Shown one piece after another: positions 57,241-64,000 of a DNA stretch of 64,000 nt (within the stretch, counting starts at the first letter, position 1; every line of letters starts with the position of its first letter). The DNA is taken from assembly GCF_030815485.1 (NCBI RefSeq), contig NZ_JAUSWV010000002.1, positions 7,626,001-7,690,000 on the forward strand. The letters run 5' to 3'. A model generated the notes under the pieces. It was not told where the DNA came from, did no database searches, and saw only the letters and a list, made by a program, of their open reading frames with translations. The stretch is from Streptomyces rishiriensis. GTDB lineage: Bacteria; Actinomycetota; Actinomycetes; Streptomycetales; Streptomycetaceae. The position numbers and the translations under genes are program-made.

Positions 57241-59175
57241 TTGTCCGACTGGGAGAATTCGAGTACGGCCCGGGTGGTGCCGCCCGCACGCCCCCGCAAG
57301 CTCGCCAAGGTCCCCTTCGTCGAACTGGCCGACGGACGCCTGCAGGGTGTGGTCTCCAGCGGCTCGGACATCGAGCGGGTGTACGTCTCGTCGGTCGCCG
57401 CCGGCACCTACGCCTTCGCGTGCAGCACCAACAACAACCGTCCCTGCGGCGGCGCGCGGGGCTCGTTCTGCAATCACATCCGCGCGCTGATCACCGAGGC
57501 CGCGCTCCAGTACGGCGCCGACCGCGTCGCCCGTTACCTGCGCGTCGAGCCGACGGGCGAGGAGCCCGACGCCGCCGCCCTCACCGCCGCGATGACCGGC
57601 GCCCACCCGTCGCAGGCGGACGGCAAGGCAGCCGCCGCACCGGTCTTCAGCCGGTTCCTGCGCCACCTGGCCTACCTGGAGCTGCCCCCGGTCACCACCC
57701 CGCTCCCGGAGCTCCAGTGGTTCCCGCCGACCCGGGCGGCGGACGCCCCGAAGACACCCCCGGGCGGGCACGGCACCAACGCGGGGGAGCGCGCCGACCT
57801 GTTCACCCCACCCGTCGAGGGACTGGCCGAGGCCCTGGCGGCGGTCGACGCCTTCGACCGGACCCTGGTCGCCGGTCTGCTGCGTCCGCGTCCCGAACGG
57901 GTCGACGATCTCACCGTGCTCGTCCGCGCCGTCGCGGGCAGCCCGCTGGCAGCCCGGGTCGCCGAGGCCGCCGGGAGGGCCGCGGCCGGAGCCGCGGGCG
58001 AAGACGACTTCGTCGCCCTCGCCGCCGCCCGCACCGCCCTGTTCGGTGCCGTGCACGACGGGCTCACGGTCGGCGTCGACGAGGTGACCGGCCGCACGCG
58101 CGAGGAGCGGACCGCCACGGCTCCCGCCGCACGCCCTGCGGTGAACCTGCTGGCAGCCGCCCGCACCTGGCTTTCGGACCTGGCCCGTACCGGATGGCAG
58201 GGCATCGACCACGAGCTGGCCGGCGGAGCGGCGCCCATCGTCTCGGCGATGCTGCCCGACCCCGAGCTGCGCCGTGCGGCCACCCTGCTCGACGGGTTCG
58301 CCGCCGAACTCGCCGCCTCCTGCCCCGGCGCGGCCCTGGACAGGATCCCCGCGCGCCGCTGGGGCGATCTGTGGGCCCGCGCCCTGCTGCTGACCATGCC
58401 GGGCGCCGCCGAGCGGCCCGCCGTCCGCGCCGCCACCGGCCGTCTGCTGCCGCTCGGCGTCGACCTGCACGAACACGGCACCGCCGCGCAGGCCCAGGTC
58501 CACGCCGTGTTCGAACCCGCCGACGGCTCCGCGCCCCGGCTGGTCCGCGCGAGCGTGTCCGTGCCCAAGCCCGACACCGTCGTCGCTGCGGGCGTCTGGC
58601 AGTTGCTGCGGCCGCACCTGTCGTTGCTCACCGCCCTCGGCGAAGGCCGGGCCATGGACCTCGACGCCATGCCCCTCACCGACGAGGGCGACCTCATCTG
58701 GGACGACACCCGCGCCCGTGCGGGCGAGCCCGCCGACGCCCTCGCCACCGCACGGGTCGTCCTGCCGACCCCCACCGCCCTGCCCACCGCACCCCTGGAC
58801 CGCCACCCGGCACGCCTCGCCGAGCCGGTGTTCCTCGAGGGCTACACCCGCGGACAGGACGGCGACCTTCTCACCTTCACCGTGGCCGGACACGCGCTCC
58901 CCGTCGACACCGACCGCATCCCCACCGCGAGCCCGCTCACGCCCGAGGCCGTGGCGGCCTCCCGCGCCTGCGTCGGTCTGCTGCGCTGGGACGGCGGCGG
59001 CTTCCGCCTCCAGCCGCTGGCGGTGGAGACCACGGTGCGCAAGAAGGCCGTCGCGCTCCACGCGGGCGCGTGGGCCGGCGGCACCACCGACAAGAACGGC
59101 GTCCGGGCCGAGAAGGCCGCCACCGACGCCGTGACCGTCCTGCGCGAGCGAGCGGGAAGGCTGCTGCGGAAATGA
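57241..59175 (+). CDS. SWIM zinc-finger domain protein
   Basis: A 644-residue protein. TTG 57241 has AAAGGAG seven bases upstream. Near the start, VPFVELADGRLQGVVSSGSD leads to the SWIM-like zinc site: Cys61, Cys69, Cys77, His79 (ACSTNNNRPCGG and FCNHIRALI). A long, mostly helical Ala-rich region fills the rest, with the block RTWLSDLARTGWQGIDHELA near 300 and a repeated KAATDAVTVLRERAGRLLRK end. SWIM domains bind DNA or protein. It is the first gene of a tight operon; its stop overlaps the next ATG by four bases (ATGA). Function beyond the zinc site is not known. Confidence 0.85.
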   Translation: MSDWENSSTARVVPPARPRKLAKVPFVELADGRLQGVVSSGSDIERVYVSSVAAGTYAFACSTNNNRPCGGARGSFCNHIRALITEAALQYGADRVARYLRVEPTGEEPDAAALTAAMTGAHPSQADGKAAAAPVFSRFLRHLAYLELPPVTTPLPELQWFPPTRAADAPKTPPGGHGTNAGERADLFTPPVEGLAEALAAVDAFDRTLVAGLLRPRPERVDDLTVLVRAVAGSPLAARVAEAAGRAAAGAAGEDDFVALAAARTALFGAVHDGLTVGVDEVTGRTREERTATAPAARPAVNLLAAARTWLSDLARTGWQGIDHELAGGAAPIVSAMLPDPELRRAATLLDGFAAELAASCPGAALDRIPARRWGDLWARALLLTMPGAAERPAVRAATGRLLPLGVDLHEHGTAAQAQVHAVFEPADGSAPRLVRASVSVPKPDTVVAAGVWQLLRPHLSLLTALGEGRAMDLDAMPLTDEGDLIWDDTRARAGEPADALATARVVLPTPTALPTAPLDRHPARLAEPVFLEGYTRGQDGDLLTFTVAGHALPVDTDRIPTASPLTPEAVAASRACVGLLRWDGGGFRLQPLAVETTVRKKAVALHAGAWAGGTTDKNGVRAEKAATDAVTVLRERAGRLLRK

Positions 59176-60656
59176 GCGACCCCATGCCGGAAGCCGTCCC
59201 CGACGACAACCGCCGCCAGGTCCTCTACTGGCGGCTGCTGGCCCGCCTCTTCGACCCCGAGGAGCAGGCCGGTCTGGAGTCGGTGAGCCTCGCGGTCGTC
59301 GAGGACATCGGTCTGCCGCCCGCGCTGCTTGACCCGCGGACCTCCGTCGACTCGATCGTCCAGCGCCACCCGGAACTGGCCCCGGAGTTCGACGGGGTGA
59401 TGGTTCCTGCCGCCGCCGCCACCACCGATACCGACACCGCCACCCCCGATACCACCACCCCCGACACCGCCACCCCCGATACCGACATGGCCACCGCCAC
59501 CGGTACCAGCGACACGGACCCGGGCGCCGAGGCCGCCCCCGTGGCCGACGGCGACGGGCGTGATCGTGCGGCGGAGGTGCGGCGCGCGGCACTTGTCTCC
59601 AAGGTGCTGCTGAACGTCTTCTCCACCGGCTCGGGAGCCGTCGGTGCCGGACAGCTGTCCCGCTGGCAGAGCGACGCAGGCTGGCTGGAGCGCGCCCTGG
59701 GCCGCCGGCCGGGGGAGCTGCGCGGCGGCAGCGGCACGACGCCCGGCGCCGGCGAAGCCGTCCCCGGTCTCGGCCCGGAACTCGGCGCCATCGAAGCGGA
59801 CCTCGTGCGGCGCATGCATCTGCGCGAAGTGCTCGCCGACCCCGAACTCGCCGCGCGGCTCACCCCGAGCATGTCGCTGGTCGAGCAGTTGCTGCGGGAC
59901 AAGAGCAACCTCTCCGGGGTCGCCCTCGCCAACGCCAAGTCGCTGATCCGCCGCTTCGTCGACGAGGTCGCCGACGTGCTGCGCACGCAGGTGGAGAAGA
60001 CCACGGTAGGCGCGCTCGACCGCTCGGTCCCGCCCAAGCGTGTGTACCGCAACCTCGACCTGGACCGCACGATCTGGAAGAACCTCACCAACTACAGCCC
60101 CGAAGAGGAACGCCTCTACGTCGACCGCCTCTACTACCGCCACACCGCCCGCAGAACGACACCGCAGCGGCTCGTCGTGGTCGTGGACCAGTCCGGCTCG
60201 ATGGTCGACTCCATGGTCAACTGCACCATCCTGGCGTCGATCTTCGCCGGACTGCCCAAGGTGGACGTGCACCTCATCGCGTACGACACCCGCGCCATCG
60301 ACCTCACCCCCTGGGTGCACGAGCCGTTCGAGGTGCTGCTGCGGACCAGGCTGGGCGGCGGGAACGACGGCCCCGTGGCCATGGCCATGGCCCGCCCCAA
60401 GATCGCCGAGCCCAGGAACACCGTGCTGGTGTGGATCTCGGACTTCTACGAGTTCGGCCGCTCCCAGCCGCTGTTCGAGGGCATCGAGGAAGTCCACCGC
60501 TCCGGCGTGAAGTTCATCCCCGTCGGCTCGGTGACCAGCTCCGGCCGGCAGGAGGTCAACCCCTGGTTCCGGGAGCGGTTCAAGACCCTCGGCACACCGG
60601 TGATCTCCGGCCACATCGACAAGCTCGTCCACGAACTCAAGACGTTCCTCACCTGA
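59172..60656 (+). CDS. VWA domain protein (MoxR partner)
   Basis: A 494-residue protein. The N-terminal part (NRRQVLYWRLLARLFDPEEQ) is helical; residues 80-115 are a Thr/Asp/Pro/Ala low-complexity stretch of TATPDT-type units; another helical region follows (LREVLADPELAARLTPSMSL). The C-terminal VWA domain from about 330 has the metal site DQSGSM near 338 (DxSxS), VHLIAYDTRAIDL, GGGNDGPVAMAMA and LVWISDFYEFG. In other bacteria, VWA proteins of this shape act as adaptors that hold a client for a MoxR ATPase, which is the next gene 28 bases on. Cytosolic. Start overlaps the SWIM gene's stop. Confidence 0.88.
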   Translation: MSDPMPEAVPDDNRRQVLYWRLLARLFDPEEQAGLESVSLAVVEDIGLPPALLDPRTSVDSIVQRHPELAPEFDGVMVPAAAATTDTDTATPDTTTPDTATPDTDMATATGTSDTDPGAEAAPVADGDGRDRAAEVRRAALVSKVLLNVFSTGSGAVGAGQLSRWQSDAGWLERALGRRPGELRGGSGTTPGAGEAVPGLGPELGAIEADLVRRMHLREVLADPELAARLTPSMSLVEQLLRDKSNLSGVALANAKSLIRRFVDEVADVLRTQVEKTTVGALDRSVPPKRVYRNLDLDRTIWKNLTNYSPEEERLYVDRLYYRHTARRTTPQRLVVVVDQSGSMVDSMVNCTILASIFAGLPKVDVHLIAYDTRAIDLTPWVHEPFEVLLRTRLGGGNDGPVAMAMARPKIAEPRNTVLVWISDFYEFGRSQPLFEGIEEVHRSGVKFIPVGSVTSSGRQEVNPWFRERFKTLGTPVISGHIDKLVHELKTFLT

Positions 60657-60684
60657 CCCGCCCGTTTCCTGGAAAGGCCATCGG

Positions 60685-61809
60685 ATGACCGACCTGCTGC
60701 GCGCCCCCGCCGAACTCAAGTACGCCGAGGAACTCGACTGGCTGGAGTCCGTCGACGACAGCCCCAAACCGTTCTCCTGGCGGCTGTCGCCGAAGATGGT
60801 CCGCCTGTTCGTCCTGGGCTCCGAGCGTGCCGACGGCCTCGACCGGGAGATCGCCCCGAAGTGGTTCGGCGACCGCAGCTTCGTCGAGCGCTCCATCGTC
60901 ACCCTCGCCTCCGACCGCGGTCTGCTCCTCATCGGCGACCCCGGCACCGGCAAGAGCTGGCTGGCCGAGCTGCTGTCCGCCGCGATCTCCCGCAACTCCA
61001 CGCTGGTCGTGCAGGGCACTGCGGGCACCACCGAGGACCACATCAAGTACTCGTGGAACGTCTCGATGGTCATCGCCAAGGGCCAGTCCCGCGAGTCGAT
61101 GATCCCCTCGCCGATCATGACCGCGATGGAGACCGGCCAGATCGGCCGCTTCGAGGAACTCACCCGTTCCACCAGCGACGTCCAGGACGCGCTGATCTCG
61201 ATCCTCTCCGAGAAGTACATCTCGGTTCCGGAGCTGGGCAGCGACCGGGACAGCGACAACATCGTGTTCGCCAAGCCCGGCTTCTCGGTCATCGCCACCG
61301 CCAACAGCCGGGACCGCGGCGTCAACGACCTCTCCTCGGCACTCAAGCGCCGCTTCAACTTCGTACGCATCCCGGTGGTGACGAACAAGAAGAGCGAGGC
61401 GGAGATCGTCCGCTTCCGCACCGAGGAACTGCTGCGCCGCCACCGGATCGAGCTGGAGGTCCCGCCGACCCTGCTGGACGTGCTGCTGCGCAGCTTCGCC
61501 GACCTGCGGGCCTCCTCGGCCGCCGCGGGCAGCGACGACGAGAAGCTGGAGTCCGCCCTGTCCACGGCCGAGCAGATCGGCGTCCTCGAGGACGCCGTCC
61601 TGCACAGCAACTTCTTCGGCGAGCGCGCCCTCACCGCCCACACCCTCGCCTCCTCCCTCGTCGGTTCCCTGGCCCGGCGCGCGCCGGAGGACCTCGCCAT
61701 CCTCAACAAGTACCTGCACGGCGTCGTCGAACCGCGCAGCAAGGAGGAAGGGGGCTCCTGGCCGGAGTTCCTCGAGGGCGGCCGCGACGCGATCGCGACC
61801 CTCTCGTGA
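60685..61809 (+). CDS. MoxR-like AAA+ ATPase
   Basis: A 374-residue AAA+ ATPase. Walker A is GDPGTGKSW (84-92). At the place of Walker B the chain reads IGRFEELTRS (Glu157-Glu158), so the usual Asp of Asp-Glu is replaced by Glu. Sensor 1 is SVIATANSRDRG with Asn207, and an arginine finger candidate lies in LKRRFNFV (222-223). The C-terminal lid is helical. MoxR ATPases remodel or mature partner proteins, often loading metal or cofactor, with a VWA adaptor. ATG 60685 has GGAAAGG upstream. Its stop overlaps the DUF5682 start by four bases (GTGA). It belongs to the AAA class of cytosolic chaperones. Confidence 0.92.
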   Translation: MTDLLRAPAELKYAEELDWLESVDDSPKPFSWRLSPKMVRLFVLGSERADGLDREIAPKWFGDRSFVERSIVTLASDRGLLLIGDPGTGKSWLAELLSAAISRNSTLVVQGTAGTTEDHIKYSWNVSMVIAKGQSRESMIPSPIMTAMETGQIGRFEELTRSTSDVQDALISILSEKYISVPELGSDRDSDNIVFAKPGFSVIATANSRDRGVNDLSSALKRRFNFVRIPVVTNKKSEAEIVRFRTEELLRRHRIELEVPPTLLDVLLRSFADLRASSAAAGSDDEKLESALSTAEQIGVLEDAVLHSNFFGERALTAHTLASSLVGSLARRAPEDLAILNKYLHGVVEPRSKEEGGSWPEFLEGGRDAIATLS

Positions 61810-64000
61810 CCGGGACCCCCGAGGGCACGTTCACCGCCCTGCGCACCCAGCTCCAGGACGCCGCCGCCGCCTTCGCCGACGGTCCCGCGGCGCTGGAGGG
61901 CATCCTGCGGGGCATCGTCGACGACGTCGAACGCGCGGTGAGCGAACCCCTGGAGATCTTCCCCGTCTGTCACCACTCACCGGCCTCGGCGATCGCCATG
62001 GCACGCCGGCTGCGTGAGAAGCAGCCGAAGGTGATCTACCTCGAGCTGTGCGAGGACATGGCGCCCCTCCTCACCGAGCTGCGCAACTGCCGGCTCCCGG
62101 TGGCGATCCAGTCCTTCGCGAGCGAGATCGAGGGCTTCCCCGCCGACTGGGCGCCGCTCTCGGTGGTCGCCCCGGTCACCGAGGCCTCCGCCGAATACCA
62201 GGTCATCGCCTACGCGCTCGACACCCCGGGCGTCGAACTCGTCCTGGTCGACCGCTCCTCGGACCATGTCTTCCAGTGGGAGACCGGACCCGACGGCGAA
62301 GGAGCCGGGTCGGCCGATCCCGACGCGCCCGAGGCGACGGAGCAGGCCGCCCTGCACGGCGACGCCGTCGGTGTGGAGATCGGCGGCCTGCGCCCGCGCT
62401 TCGCCGAACTGGAGGAGCACCTGCTGCGCCACGGCCGGGTACGGCACTGGTCGGAGTGGTGGCACCAGTACGTCGAACTGCCCCTCGGCGACAGCGACCA
62501 CGACACCTACCGCCAGGTGATGCTCCTCATCGGCAGCCTCTTCCGGCGTCTCGCTCCCGGCGACCCCCGCAAGGTCCGGATCGACGAGGACCGCGAGCGG
62601 TACATGTGGACCCGGATGCGCGAGCACCTGGCCGCCACCGGCATCGATCCCGCCGACTGTCTTCATGTCTGCGGCGCCTTCCACGCCGCCAGCAGGGTCG
62701 CGGAGTTCGGGGTGCACGGCAGCGACACCTTCACCATCGGCCCGCCGAGCGGCACCACATGGCGGCACGGGCTGATCCCGTCCAGTCACGGCGCGATCGA
62801 GGCGCAGTTCGGACTCGCCGCGGGCTCGGTCTCCATCGCGGCGACGGAGTGGGCGAAGAACGTCCGGCGCACCGGCGTCCGCCCGTTCCGCCTGGAGGGC
62901 CAGGCAGGCACGAAGAAGAGCGCGAAGCCGAGGAAGGCCCTCGCCCCGACGGTCCCCGCGTCGGCCACTGGGGCCGCCGACCGGCTCACGGGCTTCCTCC
63001 AGCGGCCGCCCGCCCTGGACGCCCTCGACGAGGCCGAACTGCTCGGCTGGTCCGTCGAGATCGTGCGCGCCGCGCGCCGTAACGGCTACCTCGCCTCCAC
63101 GGCCGACGCCATCGCCGTCTTCGAGACGTCGATCCTGCTGGCCGGGATGCGCGACCGCGCCAAGCCGACGCCCTACGACTTCCAGGACGCGGCCGTCACC
63201 TGCATCGAGAAGGACGCCGTACCGGGCCGGCGGGACGTGGGCCGGCTGGTCGAGATCATGATGGGCGGCGACCGCGTCGGCCAGGTCGGCTACGACGCGC
63301 TCCCGCCGCTGGCCCGCGACGTGCACGACCGGCTGGCACCACTGGATTTGAAGCTTCAGCAGCGCGGAGTGCAGCGCGCGCTGCTGGACATCGCCTCGCG
63401 GCCGGAACTCGCGCGCTGTTCCGACCTGTTGTGGATGCTGCGCCGGCTGCTGCCGCAGGGCGCGGCCCGGCCCATCATGGGCGAACGCCGCCTCGGCGAA
63501 CACCCCATCCAGGAGTCCTGGGACCTGGCCCTGGGCACCCACCAGCGCGCCCTCATCGAGCTGGGCTACGAGGGCGTCAGCATCGAGCAGGTCCTCGAAC
63601 AGCGGCTGCGGCGCGCCGCGTACGCCCCGCAGGCGACGGTGGCGCAGGTCCTGGAGGCAGTCGAGGACGCCACGCTCCATCTGCGCAGCCGCCGGCTCGC
63701 CGACGAACTCGGCAACCGGGCCCTGGAGGTCCTGGCGAGCGAGCGCGACGTCGACGGCGCGCCGGAGGTGCTGCGCCGGGTGCGCCGGCTGCTGGCCCAC
63801 TACCGCACCGCCGAACCGGTGCTCCCGCCCTGGATCGAGTCGTTCGTCAAGACCGGCTACGCGCACTACTGCACCCTGCTGCCGACGGCGTTCACCGACG
63901 ACGACGCGACCGTCCGCCAGGTCGCGGCGATGCTGGGCTTCCTGTTCGGCATGGAGGGCCTGGCGCTGTCCCTGGGCTGCGACCGCACCCAGCTCGAACT
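61806..64000 (+). CDS. DUF5682 family protein, 3' end outside the window
   Basis: A protein of at least 731 residues, open at the right edge. GTG 61806 overlaps the AAA stop. It begins with a helical part and then IFPVCHHSPASAIAMARRLR and VIYLELCEDMAPLL, the start of the DUF5682 domain; CLHVCGAFHAASRVAEFGVH near 285 is another conserved block with His and Cys. The middle (SSDHVFQWETG, WSEWWHQYVELPLG) and an all-helical later part (LLDIASRPELARCSDLLWML, PIMGERRLGEHPIQESWDLA) follow. His/Cys/Glu-rich loops suggest a hydrolase or metal site, but no activity is known. It is the fourth member of the SWIM-VWA-AAA operon; more genes may follow outside the window. Confidence 0.85.
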   Translation, partial: MTGTPEGTFTALRTQLQDAAAAFADGPAALEGILRGIVDDVERAVSEPLEIFPVCHHSPASAIAMARRLREKQPKVIYLELCEDMAPLLTELRNCRLPVAIQSFASEIEGFPADWAPLSVVAPVTEASAEYQVIAYALDTPGVELVLVDRSSDHVFQWETGPDGEGAGSADPDAPEATEQAALHGDAVGVEIGGLRPRFAELEEHLLRHGRVRHWSEWWHQYVELPLGDSDHDTYRQVMLLIGSLFRRLAPGDPRKVRIDEDRERYMWTRMREHLAATGIDPADCLHVCGAFHAASRVAEFGVHGSDTFTIGPPSGTTWRHGLIPSSHGAIEAQFGLAAGSVSIAATEWAKNVRRTGVRPFRLEGQAGTKKSAKPRKALAPTVPASATGAADRLTGFLQRPPALDALDEAELLGWSVEIVRAARRNGYLASTADAIAVFETSILLAGMRDRAKPTPYDFQDAAVTCIEKDAVPGRRDVGRLVEIMMGGDRVGQVGYDALPPLARDVHDRLAPLDLKLQQRGVQRALLDIASRPELARCSDLLWMLRRLLPQGAARPIMGERRLGEHPIQESWDLALGTHQRALIELGYEGVSIEQVLEQRLRRAAYAPQATVAQVLEAVEDATLHLRSRRLADELGNRALEVLASERDVDGAPEVLRRVRRLLAHYRTAEPVLPPWIESFVKTGYAHYCTLLPTAFTDDDATVRQVAAMLGFLFGMEGLALSLGCDRTQLE

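Noticed and set aside
58842..61976. Long minus-strand frame opposite the SWIM/VWA/AAA genes
   Set aside because: Same reason; the plus-strand genes have motifs, ribosome sites and coupled starts.
1..64000. tRNA, rRNA, insertion sequences, prophage or integrative element ends
   Set aside because: None was recognised; no integrase, transposase or att-like repeat was found.

Overview
The window is about 72% GC by eye, with codons ending almost always in G or C, frequent GTG and TTG starts, tightly packed genes and no introns, tRNAs, rRNAs or insertion sequences. Family content (DUF5133, an SAV_5884-type ATP-grasp/RiPP pair, SpoIIE phosphatases with built-in anti-sigma kinase domains, an LAxTG sortase substrate, a STAS-ANTAR protein, a DmdR/IdeR-like iron box) points to a chromosomal segment of a Streptomyces or close relative. 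I read about 54 protein genes, two of them cut by the window ends, plus several remnants.

Left third (1-25 kb): the tail of a type 1 substrate-binding protein; an aldo-keto reductase and an ABC exporter; a two-gene graspetide-like RiPP locus (precursor 5034-5225, ATP-grasp ligase 4031-5017); a membrane protein with four helical repeats; a three-subunit molybdenum hydroxylase operon (10910 down to 7132); an unrecognised protein; a decayed stretch (12291-13069); a 3-hydroxyisobutyryl-CoA hydrolase; a cobalamin riboswitch driving cbtB-cbtA; an MSOX-like flavin oxidase, a VOC protein and msrA; a membrane Ser/Thr kinase with a lectin-like C-terminus; a broken alpha/beta hydrolase; PPK2 paired with a chloramphenicol-phosphotransferase-like kinase; a GNAT gene with a leaderless-type promoter; and a methyltransferase.

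Middle (25-47 kb): a roadblock protein, a DUF1152 protein, an FprA ferredoxin reductase behind a probable iron box, two adjacent SpoIIE phosphatases, a DUF72 protein, a lipoprotein, a cysteine-free bL33, an isochorismatase-like hydrolase, a Tat-exported phospholipase C, a cupin, a rhomboid-like protein, a secreted DUF1996 protein with a sortase signal and a 9-codon upstream reading frame, a TPR protein, and a coupled diacylglycerol-kinase/PAP2 pair.

Right third (47-64 kb): a small CxxCH protein, a P450, a large NlpC/P60 protein with no visible signal peptide, a leaderless winged-helix regulator divergent from a STAS-ANTAR protein, a flavin reductase, a Ser-rich nonapeptide-repeat protein, an AraC regulator, and a STAND (HTH-NB-ARC-TPR) protein divergent from a coupled operon SWIM protein - VWA protein - MoxR-like AAA ATPase - DUF5682 protein. 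That last operon is the strongest candidate for a poorly understood multi-component system: a AAA motor, a VWA adaptor and two large partner proteins made in strict coupling, with a tandem-repeat array in the divergent promoter region. The methyltransferase-less graspetide locus is the second candidate.
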